A stretch of DNA of 38,430 nt. Origin: Cryobacterium sp. Lineage in GTDB: Bacteria; Actinomycetota; Actinomycetes; Actinomycetales; Microbacteriaceae. A program made the position numbers and the translations under genes. This document shows, piece by piece, positions 24,443 to 33,032 of the stretch. Every line of letters starts with the position of its first letter. Within the stretch, counting starts at the first letter, position 1. Location: assembly GCA_014376815.1 (NCBI GenBank), contig JACMQV010000184.1, positions 1-38,430 on the forward strand, given 5' to 3'. A model generated the notes under the pieces. It did no database searches, had not been told where the DNA came from, and saw only the letters and a program-made list of their open reading frames with translations.

Positions 24443-26324
24443 ATGCCACCACCGTCCACTAATACGTTCACGGGCACCATCGACGTCGAGATCAGGGACT
24501 CCCAGCCGGACTGGGCTCCCTTCGAACCTCCCCAGGCACCCGCGGGCGCCCCCAACGTCGTCTACGTGGTGCTCGACGATGTCGGCTACTCCGCGATGTC
24601 GAGCTATGGCGGGCCGATCGAGACCCCGAACATCGAACGGGTGGCGAGCGAGGGGGTGCGCTACACGCAGTGGCACACGACCGCCCTCTGCTCGCCCACC
24701 CGGTCCTGCCTGCTGACCGGACGCAACCACACCAGGAACAGCATGGCGTGCATCACCGAGGCGGCGGTCGGGTTCCCGAACGCGGGCGGCACGATCCCGC
24801 CGGAGAAGCCCTTCTTCCTCTACTACGCGCCGGGCGCCGCCCATTCGCCGCAACATGCACCCCGGGAATGGTCCGACAGGTACAAGGGCAGGTTCGACGC
24901 CGGCTACGAGGTCATGCGCGAACGCACCCTGGCGCGCCAGAAGGAACTGGGCATCGTGCCGCCCGACACGGCGCTGCCACAACTGAACCCGATCGGCACC
25001 TATGAGACGCGCGCCGGTCCCGACGTGCAGCCGTTCCCGTTGCTGGACCAGACCCGCCCCTGGGCCTCACTGTCCACCGACGAGAAGCGCCTGTTCAGCC
25101 GGATGGCGGAGGTCTACGCCGGGTTCCTCTCCCACGCCGACCACCAGATCGGTCGGCTCCTGGACTACCTCGAGGAGATCGGCGAGCGGGAGAACACCCT
25201 GGTCGTCGTCGTGAGCGACAACGGTGCCAGCGGCGAGGGTGGGCCCAACGGGAGCGTCAACGAGATGAAGTTCATGAACGGCCTCCCCGACGAGGTCGCC
25301 GACAACCTGCCGATGCTGGACGAGCTGGGCGGCCCGCACACCTACAACCACTACCCCAACGGCTGGGCGATGGCGTTCAACACGCCCTTCACGATGTGGA
25401 AGCGCTACGAGTTCAACGGCGGAACCTGCGACCCGTGCATCATCTCCTGGCCGGCCGGCTCCACGGCGCGGGGAGAGCTGCGCGGCCAGTACCACCACGC
25501 CGTCGACATCGTGCCGACGATCCTGGACGTTCTCGGCGTCGAGCCGCCCCAGCGCATCAAGGGCCAGGTGCAGAGCCACTTCGACGGGGTGAGCATGCGC
25601 TACAGCCTCGACGACCGGGACGCCACGGGCCGGAGGCACACACAGTTCTACTCGATGCTCGGCTCGCGCGCGATCTGGCACGAGGGCTGGAAGGCCGTGA
25701 CGACGCATCCCACCCTCAGCGGCTGGGGCCACTTCAACGCCGACGAGTGGGAGCTGTACCACACCGACGAGGACCGGGCCGAGCTCAACAACCTCGCCGC
25801 CGAACAGCCGGACCGGCTGCGGGAACCGGTGAATCTCTGGTTCGCCGAGGCTGTCGCCGGCCCGGAACCGATACGTCTACTACCCGAACACCGCGGAGGT
25901 GCCCGAGTCGCAGGCGGTCAACACCCGCAACCGGTCGTTCTCGATCGGTGCGCTCGTGGGCCTGTTCGAGCAGAAGATCGACGCCACCGCAGATCTCCCC
26001 ACGGGCGGGAAACTGATCATCTCGGCCGCGTTCGTGAAGGACGGCGAGGATCCGCCGCATGTCTCGACCGGCATCCTCTCGCTCTACCACGGCGACCGGA
26101 AGGTGGGCGAGGGCCGGATCAAGACCCAGCCCGGCGGGTTCGCGATCGCGGGCGAGGGGCTCTGCGTCGGCCGTGACAGCGGCGAGGCCGTCACCGGCGA
26201 CTACCCGGGCATCAGTCCGTGGGCCTTCACGGGCGGCACGATCCACCGGGTGGCGGTCGATGTGAGCGGGCAGGCCTACCTCGACCTCGAACGCGAGGCC
26301 CAGGCGATGCTCATGCGCGAGTAG
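24443..26324 (+). pseudogene. Arylsulfatase (type I), two deletions and a frameshift
   Basis: The enzyme would hydrolyse sulfate esters after FGE converts C83 of the CSPTR motif (residues 83-87) to formylglycine. Metal residues DD at 45-46 and the SDNGASGEGGPNGS loop are present. The ribosome-binding site AGGGAG is seven bases before the ATG. About 24803, GTIPPE passes directly into KPFFLYYAPGAAHSP, omitting the GKWHL region. About 25860 the frame shifts, and the correct continuation (RNRYVYYPNTAEV to LMRE) runs on to 26324 in another frame. Roughly 627 codons remain, against about 780 in AtsD-like enzymes. The gene is therefore inactive as read. It is convergent with jetC, ending 24 bases before that gene's stop. 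Confidence 0.85.
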
Positions 26325-26347
26325 GGGCGGAAACGGGCGGTTCCCGG

Positions 26348-26384
26348 GTCACCCCGCTGCCCCCGGTGAGGACAGCGGGGTGAC
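26348..26384. terminator. Bidirectional hairpin between sulfatase and jetC
   Basis: A perfect 12-bp stem pairs 26348-26359 with 26373-26384 around a 13-base loop. It lies 24 bases past the sulfatase stop and overlaps the last codons of jetC. No T-run follows, so it is a GC-rich hairpin rather than a classical intrinsic terminator. Confidence 0.55.
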
Positions 26385-29300
26385 GTACGAGTACCCGGTG
26401 CTGTTGTTCTTGGTCATCGACAGCACGAGTTCCATGTGCGGCTCGAGGGCGGTGACCTTGTCGAGCGGGGATCCGATGATGAGCTGGAAGCCCAGTCCCT
26501 TCCACGCAGCCACGGCCCGTCCCGCGAACTCCGAGTCCGACTTCACGAAGCCCTCGTCGAGGAAGACCGGCGCGAAGCGCGGGCGGGTGCGGCTCTCGTC
26601 ACCGAGCTGGAATCGCAGGGCCGCCCCGACGACGAAGGCCACGAGTTCCTGGGACTCGCCACCGCTCTTGCCGCCGAGGGACGAATAGGTGCTGACCTCG
26701 GTGCCGTCCGGCGTGATCCGAACCGCGGTGATCTCCACGTGCTTGCGCACATCGAGCAGCAGGTCGCGCTGGGACTCGGCTTTGGAACCCGGATCGGGCC
26801 GGCTGATCAGGTTCATGAAGGCTTGCAGTCGCTTGAAGCGGCTCTCGGTCTGGTCGTCGGTGAACTCCTCCGTGGCACCGGAGGAGAGGAGCTTCAGTTC
26901 CTTTCGGAACGCGGTGGCGTCGTCGCGGTGCAGGCGGCGCAGCGCGATCTTCAGCCGGTCGCGCCCGGCGCCGAAGGGCAACGTCGTCAGGATCTCGTTG
27001 ATGGGACGGAGCCGGTCCTCGATTTCCTCGATGGACGTGGTGAACGCTCCTGCCAGGGGAACGAGGTCCTGGCCGCTCCAGAGGGACAGTCGCCGCTTCC
27101 ACTCCTGGCGCCGCTCATGCAGGCCCAGCGTGTAGACGGCGTCGAGGATGTCGCGGTAGCTCGTATACGAGTCCAGCGAGACGCCGATGTTCGGGTCCGG
27201 CCAGCGGCTCTGGAAGGTCTCGAATATTCCGACCAGGGTGGTGCGGGCGCTCGTGGCGCTGTCGCGATCGTGGCTGGACTGCTCGGTGAGCCGGTCGCGC
27301 AGACGCCTGACCCCGCCTTCGAAGGCGGCGAGGTCGCCCTGGTCGCCGACCATGGCGAACTGGGCGTCGAGGTGGGTGGAATGCTCCTCCGAGAGGGACA
27401 CCGACTGCTCACGTTCGATCCGGTCCAGCTGGCTGCTGACCGCATCCTGCCGGTCCACGATGCGCCCCTGGTCGGCGATGAGGCCCTGGGAGTCACGATC
27501 GGCCGCGTGCTTCTGCTTCTGGGCGCTCTCCAGCTCGGCCGCGCTGCGCTGTTCCTCGTCCTTGAGGGCGCGCAGGACATCACTGTTGGCCAGGACGCGT
27601 TCGCGTTCGGCCTCCTTGTCCTGAATGCGGGACTCCGCGCCGAGCACGTCGATGGCCGGCCATACGCTGTCGACGATGAACTGGTGGGCGCCTTTGCGGC
27701 CGCGCAGGTCCGCGACGCGGGTGGCCACGACGGATGCGTCACGCGCCAGGGAGTCGGCGGTCGCCTTCAGGCGCAGCAGGTCCTCGTCGATGTCGTGCAG
27801 GCGGGCCCGGCTGGAGAAGCCGATGATGGACTTCTGGTCGCTGTTCCAGCCGTGGGCGCCACGCTTTCCGTTGCGGGTCTGCCCGCTCGGGGTGACCCGG
27901 GGGCCGTCGCCGAACAGGCCGGCCGGGGTCTCGACGCAGAGGGCGTCGAGGTTCGCGGACCGCACCCGGTCCTGCACCCAGCCGCTGAAGGGCGAAACCT
28001 TGAACACGAGTTTGCCCGAGACGTAGCGGTCGTCGCCCGCGATGGCCTGGTGCGGCCGGAGCGCCACCCCCTCGAAGTGGATGCGCACCGGGATGCTCAG
28101 CGGGTCGATGGCCCGGCTCAGGGAGGCCAGGCGCGTCTCATCGACGAGCATGACGCGCACGACCGAGGACAGCGTCACCTCGGCGGCCTGGCGCCACTCC
28201 TCTTCGCCGGGGGCGATGTCGATGAGTTCGGCCACGAACGGCAGCTCCTCGGCGGGGATCCCCGCGGCCTCCGCGATCATCAGCCGGGCGTTGTGCAGGT
28301 GCTGGGGTACCAGGCTCGCCCGCCCGCTCAGGAATGCGTGTTCCTGCTTCAGGGTGCGGATCTGGCTTTCGACCGGATAGGCCTCCCCCTGGAGCAGCAC
28401 CCGTTTTGCCTCGATGCTCGCCTCGGTCGTGGCGAACTGGGCCAGGAACAGGTCGGCGATGCCCTGGGCTTCGACGAATTCGTCGTGCGCGGGAATCGCC
28501 ACGTTCAGGATCCGGATGCGCTCGTCGAACTTCGCGCGGTCGCCAACGACATCGCCCAGCCGGTCGGCCAGCTGGGCGAGGTCGTTCTGCAGGCTCACCA
28601 GCACGTCGCCGCCGTTGGCCCGCTGCTGCTCCTGGATCTGGGCCACCCGACCCTTCAACTCGGTCTCCGCATCCCGGGCCCGGGTCGCCTCCTCCTGGTT
28701 CTCGCGGCGCTCCACCCGGTTGGCGTCGGCGGCGCTCTCGAGCAGAACCCGCTCGGTCTGCAGCTGCCAGAGGACGAAGGGGGTGTCCCCGGCGCGATGC
28801 ACGCCGAAGACGTCGATCAGGTCGGCCTGGCCGTTCGCCGTCTCGTAGTCGCTGTGCAGGTCCGGCAGACGTTCCAGCACCTTTGCCTTCTGCGCTTCCG
28901 TGACCATGGCCCCGTAGGAGCGTTCCAGGTCTTCGAAGTGCGCGACGGCCTTGTCGGCGGCGGCGAAGGTGGCCGGTTCTTCCAGCACCATGGACTTGTA
29001 GAGCCCGTCGACCGTTTTGACCTGCTGCCCGGCCTGGATGCGCGCGAGCAGGCGCAGGGCCTTGCCGCCCTCCCCGTTGGCGCCGATCCCGAGCCGGGTG
29101 TACAGGGTCTGGGCGAACGCCGCATAGGTGTCGAAGACATCCATCTCGGGGAACCGGGTCTTCAGCGCCCGCTTGTCGAACCGGGACTCGGTCACCCCGG
29201 CCAGGTCACGCAGGTCGAGGTAGCCGTCCGTGGTGGCCATCTTCATCGTGATGTCGGCGAATCTGCTCGCGCCGCGGGGAACGAAGTAGGCCCGCAGCAC

Positions 29301-29723
29301 CGTGAAACGGCGGTGGTTGTCGTCGATGAACGTCATCGACACGGCGCCCCAGGTCGACTCATTGGCGCCGCGCAGCACCTGGTCCTGCATCTCCCCCGTG
29401 CCGGCCTCCCGGTTGGAGTCGGTCTTGCCCTTCAGGTAGGTCATCAGGTTGCGCTGGTCGGCGCTGCGGGCGCGCCCGGAGCCGGCGTCGTTCGAGGCAC
29501 CGTTGAACGGGGTGTCGGAGGGCATCATCAGCGCCAGGTAGGCGTCGAGCAGGCTGCTCTTGCCGGTGCCGGATGCGCCGGAGACCAGCGTGGCCGTGGC
29601 GGCGAACGAGATCTCGTGGTGGCCCTGGAATCCGCCCCAGTTGACCATCTGGAAGGACTCGGCGCGCCACTGGGTGGTGCCTTCGGTGAGACCGTCGGCG
29701 TAGAACAGCGGGGAATCGGTCAT
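26349..29723 (-). CDS. jetC: Wadjet JetC / MksB-like SMC ATPase
   Basis: This SMC-family motor belongs to the Wadjet (EptABCD/MksBEFG) system, which extrudes and senses small circular DNA. At 1124 residues it has the Walker [11 protein letters not shown] at about 48-57 (K55) and the ABC signature SGGESQ near 1020. The Walker B FLDEGF is near 1054-1059, with E1057 catalytic, and two long coiled-coil arms flank a hinge. The start ATG overlaps the jetB stop as ATGA. The ORF is open upstream but reads jetB shadow. In complete type I systems jetD (the topoisomerase-like nuclease) follows, but here a hairpin and then the convergent sulfatase come immediately after the stop. Confidence 0.93.
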   Translation of the reverse strand: MTDSPLFYADGLTEGTTQWRAESFQMVNWGGFQGHHEISFAATATLVSGASGTGKSSLLDAYLALMMPSDTPFNGASNDAGSGRARSADQRNLMTYLKGKTDSNREAGTGEMQDQVLRGANESTWGAVSMTFIDDNHRRFTVLRAYFVPRGASRFADITMKMATTDGYLDLRDLAGVTESRFDKRALKTRFPEMDVFDTYAAFAQTLYTRLGIGANGEGGKALRLLARIQAGQQVKTVDGLYKSMVLEEPATFAAADKAVAHFEDLERSYGAMVTEAQKAKVLERLPDLHSDYETANGQADLIDVFGVHRAGDTPFVLWQLQTERVLLESAADANRVERRENQEEATRARDAETELKGRVAQIQEQQRANGGDVLVSLQNDLAQLADRLGDVVGDRAKFDERIRILNVAIPAHDEFVEAQGIADLFLAQFATTEASIEAKRVLLQGEAYPVESQIRTLKQEHAFLSGRASLVPQHLHNARLMIAEAAGIPAEELPFVAELIDIAPGEEEWRQAAEVTLSSVVRVMLVDETRLASLSRAIDPLSIPVRIHFEGVALRPHQAIAGDDRYVSGKLVFKVSPFSGWVQDRVRSANLDALCVETPAGLFGDGPRVTPSGQTRNGKRGAHGWNSDQKSIIGFSSRARLHDIDEDLLRLKATADSLARDASVVATRVADLRGRKGAHQFIVDSVWPAIDVLGAESRIQDKEAERERVLANSDVLRALKDEEQRSAAELESAQKQKHAADRDSQGLIADQGRIVDRQDAVSSQLDRIEREQSVSLSEEHSTHLDAQFAMVGDQGDLAAFEGGVRRLRDRLTEQSSHDRDSATSARTTLVGIFETFQSRWPDPNIGVSLDSYTSYRDILDAVYTLGLHERRQEWKRRLSLWSGQDLVPLAGAFTTSIEEIEDRLRPINEILTTLPFGAGRDRLKIALRRLHRDDATAFRKELKLLSSGATEEFTDDQTESRFKRLQAFMNLISRPDPGSKAESQRDLLLDVRKHVEITAVRITPDGTEVSTYSSLGGKSGGESQELVAFVVGAALRFQLGDESRTRPRFAPVFLDEGFVKSDSEFAGRAVAAWKGLGFQLIIGSPLDKVTALEPHMELVLSMTKNNSTGYSYVTPLSSPGAAG

Positions 29724-30451
29724 GAGGTGGCCTCCACCGCGGTCTCGGTCAGGACGGTCTCGGTCAGGATCTCCGGAAGGTTGTCGGAAAGCTCGGCGTC
29801 CAGCGCGTTCTGCGCGACCAGCCACTCGAGCAGTTCATTCAGCCGCTCGACCGGCAGCAGCACCTCGATCACGGCGGAGATGCGGAACCGGTCCGGGTCG
29901 CTCGTCTTCAGCAGGACCCGCGCCTTGGCGAGGCTGTCCACGGCGGCCGCGGACTTGCGGGCGTCACCCCAGCGGTCGGTGGCGTGCTCGGGGCGGAAAT
30001 GCGCCACGTTCTCGACCAGGTTGTCGCGGTCCACGATCACGATCTCGTGGCCGTTGGCGCGCTCGCTGCGGAACCGCTGACGCAGCAGCACGAGCAGGAT
30101 GGTTTCCTCCCGAGTGTACGACACGTCGTGCAGGAGGGTCGGGAAACGATCGCCGCCCTCGGAGACGGCCTGCCGTTTGAAGGCCACCTCGTAGTGGAGG
30201 TCCACGTGCAGGTCGAGGAAGACGTCGTTGAGGCGGGACTTCAGCAGTTTCTGAGAAGCGAGGAGCGTCTGCCATTCCGCCGGCTGCAGGGCCGCGGAGA
30301 TGTAGCGGTGCTTCAGCAGCAGCACCAGGGTGCGGCGCTGCTCCACGGTGAGCCCGCCCTCGTCGCCCTCGAACAGCGAGAAGCTGCGCGACTCGTCCTC
30401 CGGGTTCAGGTCGTTCTCGTCGGTCAACTCAGTCGTCATGATCAGATCCAT
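29720..30451 (-). CDS. jetB: Wadjet JetB / MksE-like subunit (DUF4194)
   Basis: JetB is the winged-helix (KITE) subunit that binds the JetA kleisin. The 243-residue protein begins with a short acidic segment ([16 protein letters not shown]). The conserved [17 protein letters not shown] and the [15 protein letters not shown] regions of DUF4194 follow. It lies between jetA and jetC, overlapping jetC by ATGA and jetA by about 20 bases, as expected for a tightly coupled operon. The start may be at 30451 or four codons further on at 30439. Neither has a clear ribosome-binding site, so coupling to jetA is likely. Confidence 0.9.
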   Translation of the reverse strand: MDLIMTTELTDENDLNPEDESRSFSLFEGDEGGLTVEQRRTLVLLLKHRYISAALQPAEWQTLLASQKLLKSRLNDVFLDLHVDLHYEVAFKRQAVSEGGDRFPTLLHDVSYTREETILLVLLRQRFRSERANGHEIVIVDRDNLVENVAHFRPEHATDRWGDARKSAAAVDSLAKARVLLKTSDPDRFRISAVIEVLLPVERLNELLEWLVAQNALDAELSDNLPEILTETVLTETAVEATS

Positions 30452-31934
30452 AGTTCAGGGCGGACAGGGCCGCGGTTTCGTCCTCGTTCAGAATGATGCG
30501 CGGCACCTCGAAGCTGCGGCTGGAGCCGTCCGGCCTGACCGTCTCGAACCGTTCGAGCGTGACGGCACGGCTGACCGCGTCGATCTGGGTGGCGATCTGC
30601 AGCATCCCCAGGATTTCGACCGGACGGCGCAGGGTGGCGTCCAGGTCGTTGAACGCATCGCCGACGGATGCGGCGTCTCCGGTGCTGAAGGCAGTCACGA
30701 TGGCGTCGCGCAGCTCCCCGAGCAGCGGGCCGCCCTGTTTGCGCATGTCGTCGAGGCTCGGTGGCTGCGGGGCATCGTCGGAGACGTCGACCAGGGCCGG
30801 CGGCGGCAGGTGCGCGCCGGGGTCATAGAACCGCTCCCGGAGATGCCCGACGTCGAGCGTGCCCGGCATGAGCTCGGCCGTGACCGTGGACCGGGGCCCG
30901 GCGGTCTGCATCCAGGTGGCGAGCTCCTTGTTGACCTCCCGCAGCAGGCGTTCCAGTTCGCGGTCCTTCACCACGTCGTGGTTGACGATGTGCTCCCGGA
31001 GCGTGGTTGTCAGCCCGTTCCGCTGGGTCAGGACGTCGTCGATCCCCTTGCGGATCAGGCGCACGGTCCCCATGAAGCCGATCCGCTCGTTCTTCGACAG
31101 AGACAGGGCGAAGGGGTGCAGCAGGATCGTCTCGAGGTCGGTCTTGAGCTCCAGGAGCAGCTCATCGTTGCGCAGCAGGGTGAAGGCCCCCTCGAAGGCG
31201 CGGCCCTCCGGGGTCGAGGACATCAGGGCATCCGTCTTGGACAGGTACTCGTCGAGCACCTCGCTGATCGGCCGTTCCTCGCCGCGGAAGTCGTTGACGA
31301 TCTGCCGGTGCATCGCTGCCACCGATTCCTCGACGCGTTTGAAGTCGCTGGGCAGCTGGTTGATCAGGTCGATCAGGTTCGCGTACCCCTCGAGCATCTG
31401 CTCATTCGACACGGCCGCGATCTCCCCGCCGGCGGCGAGGCGGTCCCGTTCGCTCGTCCTCTCGGCGATCTCCTGGTCCAGACGGCGGATCCGCTCGTCC
31501 CGGTCGGGGTTGGCCTGCGTGGCGCGGTGGCGCACCGTGTCGACGATCGTGGTCAGGCGGGACTCGCTGATCAGCGCCCGGTCCCGCGACAGGCTGTCCA
31601 CCAGGAGCATCGCCTCGAGCGCGTGCGAGGTGAGGGAATAGTGCTCCTCGTCGCCCTCGCCGGTCTCCCGGTAGAGCCACTGGTCGTTCATCCACTGCAC
31701 GCAGAGGGCTCGGCCGGTCCGGCCGGGGACGTCGCTGCCGACCGAGCGCAGGTCGGCCAGGTAGGCGTCGACCTGGGTGTGCAACAGGTCGGCCTGCACA
31801 CTGCGCCGATCCCGGCTGAAGGAGGACTTGAAGACGGCCAGCACGAACGGCGCCCACTTGCGGTCCAGCAGGCGCAGGGTGGGTTTGTCGAATGCTTCGC
31901 GCACCCGCGCCAGTTCGCCCGCGATTTCGCTCAT
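30429..31934 (-). CDS. jetA: Wadjet JetA / MksF-like kleisin (DUF3375)
   Basis: JetA bridges the JetC heads. This 501-residue, mostly helical protein has the DUF3375 profile, starting [20 protein letters not shown], with [13 protein letters not shown] and the [11 protein letters not shown] segments near the N-terminus. It is the first gene of the jet operon. The start is set by AAAGGA about nine bases before the ATG at 31934. A TACGGT box at 31964-31969 is a plausible -10. Wadjet systems of this order (A-B-C-D) protect against plasmids, but without D this could also be a MksBEF-like condensin. Confidence 0.92.
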   Translation of the reverse strand: MSEIAGELARVREAFDKPTLRLLDRKWAPFVLAVFKSSFSRDRRSVQADLLHTQVDAYLADLRSVGSDVPGRTGRALCVQWMNDQWLYRETGEGDEEHYSLTSHALEAMLLVDSLSRDRALISESRLTTIVDTVRHRATQANPDRDERIRRLDQEIAERTSERDRLAAGGEIAAVSNEQMLEGYANLIDLINQLPSDFKRVEESVAAMHRQIVNDFRGEERPISEVLDEYLSKTDALMSSTPEGRAFEGAFTLLRNDELLLELKTDLETILLHPFALSLSKNERIGFMGTVRLIRKGIDDVLTQRNGLTTTLREHIVNHDVVKDRELERLLREVNKELATWMQTAGPRSTVTAELMPGTLDVGHLRERFYDPGAHLPPPALVDVSDDAPQPPSLDDMRKQGGPLLGELRDAIVTAFSTGDAASVGDAFNDLDATLRRPVEILGMLQIATQIDAVSRAVTLERFETVRPDGSSRSFEVPRIILNEDETAALSALNYGSDHDD

Positions 31935-31963
31935 GGTGGAGGTTCCTTTCTCGGGCCTCCTCA

Positions 31964-31969
31964 ACCGTA
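31964..31969 (-). promoter_or_regulatory. Probable -10 box of the jet operon
   Basis: TACGGT on the minus strand, about 30 bases before the jetA start. This would give a short leader containing the AAAGGA ribosome-binding site. Confidence 0.4.
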
Positions 31970-32006
31970 GTCGCACGGGCCCGCCGGTCGGCACGCCGGA
32001 GCGGTG

Positions 32007-32195
32007 CTACGCGCTCGGTCTGAGGCCGCGGAAGCCGCGAAGACGCAGGCTGTTGCTCACGACGAAGACCGACGACAGGGCCATGGCTGCGCCGGCGATC
32101 AGCGGGTTGAGCAGTCCCAGCATGGCCAGCGGAATCGTGGCGACGTTGTAGGCGAAGGCCCAGAAAAGGTTCGCCTTGATGGTGGACAGGTCAGG
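32007..32195 (-). pseudogene. copA: C-terminal remnant of a copper P-type ATPase
   Basis: The minus strand encodes [20 protein letters not shown] followed by the last membrane helix region [17 protein letters not shown], the characteristic C-terminus of CopA-type P1B ATPases. Only about 60 codons remain, with the normal stop at 32007. The phosphorylation (DKTGT), ATP-binding and CPC membrane motifs are all missing, so it cannot transport copper. The break near 32190-32195 lies shortly downstream of copZ, the usual partner upstream of copA. The sequence between (about 32196-32286) has no start codon in this frame and no recognisable ATPase N-terminus. Confidence 0.85.
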
Positions 32196-32286
32196 AGGTC
32201 GACCTGGTCTCCTACGACCGGGGTCGGACCCCGTGGGCTGGAACTCGCGGAGCAGAACTGACTGGGATTGTGCTGACGGCGTCAGC

Positions 32287-32535
32287 TCACTCGGGTTCCG
32301 TGACGGGCTCGTAGCCGGCCTCGTCGATGGCGGCGGCAACGGCGGCGGGATCGAGCGGCGCGGTGCCGGCGACGGTGACGAGGGAGACACCGCCTGCGAC
32401 GAGCTGCACGTCCACGCTTTCGGCGCCGACGAGCTTGGACAGCTCGGCGGTCACGGCGGACACACAGTGCGAGCAGGTCATCCCCGAAACGTGGAGGGCG
32501 GTGGTCGTCAGGTCGTTCTGCTTGGTGTTGAACAT
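32287..32535 (-). CDS. copZ: Copper chaperone (CopZ-like, HMA domain)
   Basis: This 82-residue heavy-metal-associated domain protein binds Cu(I) through the MTCSHC motif (C21 and C24) and would hand it to CopA. The fold is complete: [20 protein letters not shown], a middle [15 protein letters not shown] strand and the [15 protein letters not shown] helix. The start codon lies six bases after the -10 box TATAGT, with the CsoR-like operator overlapping that box. Its partner copA is reduced to a remnant immediately downstream, so the chaperone may now have no pump to serve here. Confidence 0.93.
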   Translation of the reverse strand: MFNTKQNDLTTTALHVSGMTCSHCVSAVTAELSKLVGAESVDVQLVAGGVSLVTVAGTAPLDPAAVAAAIDEAGYEPVTEPE

Positions 32536-32541
32536 GCTCTT

Positions 32542-32547
32542 ACTATA
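32542..32547 (-). promoter_or_regulatory. -10 box of leaderless copZ
   Basis: TATAGT on the minus strand, six bases from the ATG at 32535. It overlaps the operator at 32545-32561, so repressor binding would block RNA polymerase directly. Confidence 0.6.
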
Positions 32548-32561
32548 CCCCTAGGGGGTAC
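32545..32561. promoter_or_regulatory. CsoR/CstR-like operator 3
   Basis: ATACCC-CTAGG-GGGTAC is a near-palindrome with a five-base spacer, sharing half-sites with the elements at 14902 and 17114. It sits on the copZ promoter. Its position before a copper chaperone supports a copper-responsive repressor. Confidence 0.72.
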
Positions 32562-32649
32562 TGGACGCCCGAGAACCCGAGCAGACCGGCGGCGTCCCGG
32601 GCCCCCGTCGTGTGAGACTGGCACACAGGACTCATGAAGGAGCAACACA

Positions 32650-32958
32650 GTGGAAGACCCGCGCGCCAAAATGGAGGGCAACAACCTCGTCAATCTTGGT
32701 GCGCCGCACCTGGACTGGTCGAAGACCCCCGGTCGCAGGCCGGGATTCTGGTTGTCGGCGGCAAGCCTCGTCCTGGCGGTCCTGCTGCCGTTTCCGGCCG
32801 CCATCGCCGCCGCGCTCGGCCTGTCTTTCTCCATGCAGGCATTCCAGGTGATTCCCGCGGGCGCCCGCGGGCGCCGGCTCGTGATCACGTCCCTGGCCCT
32901 GGCCGGGGCGGCGATCCTGGTGGTCGTGGCGCGAATGATCGCGTCGGTTCTCTCCTAG
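32650..32958 (+). CDS. Small two-helix membrane protein, unknown
   Basis: The 102-residue protein starts at GTG with AAGGAG seven bases upstream. It has a soluble N-terminus and three hydrophobic segments, the clearest being PGFWLSAASLVLAVLLPF, AAIAAALGLSFSMQ and LVITSLALAGAAILVVVA. The pattern resembles small DUF4190-like membrane proteins, but I would not assign a family. It is divergent from copZ, sharing the intergenic region that contains operator 3, which is about 90 bases from its start. Regulation by the same repressor is possible but not shown. Confidence 0.7.
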   Translation: MEDPRAKMEGNNLVNLGAPHLDWSKTPGRRPGFWLSAASLVLAVLLPFPAAIAAALGLSFSMQAFQVIPAGARGRRLVITSLALAGAAILVVVARMIASVLS

Positions 32959-32961
32959 GCC

Positions 32962-33026
32962 GCTTGCCTGGATCGCTTGCCTGGATCGCTTGCCTGGATC
33001 GCTTGCCTGGATCGCTTGCCTGGATC
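32962..33026. repeat. 13-bp tandem repeat, five perfect units
   Basis: GCTTGCCTGGATC is repeated five times exactly, followed by a degenerate partial unit GTTTGCTC. The array lies between the stop of the 32650 gene and the stop of the HNH gene, seven bases beyond the latter. It is not CRISPR, since the units are adjacent with no spacers. Such arrays can vary in copy number by slippage, and this one could serve as a strain marker. Confidence 0.95.
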
Positions 33027-33032
33027 GTTTGC

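Noticed and set aside
25850-25880. Programmed frameshift in the sulfatase
   Set aside because: No slippery sequence or downstream structure is evident, and expected residues between the two frames are missing. A deletion explains it better.
26436-30080. A 1214-codon plus-strand open frame
   Set aside because: It is antisense to jetC and jetB, which have clear SMC and DUF4194 motifs. It is a shadow of GC-rich codon use.
30330-31970. A 546-codon plus-strand open frame
   Set aside because: It is antisense to jetA and jetB, with no start context and no family resemblance.
32962-33026. CRISPR array
   Set aside because: The repeats are only 13 bases and are directly adjacent with no spacers. No cas gene is present.
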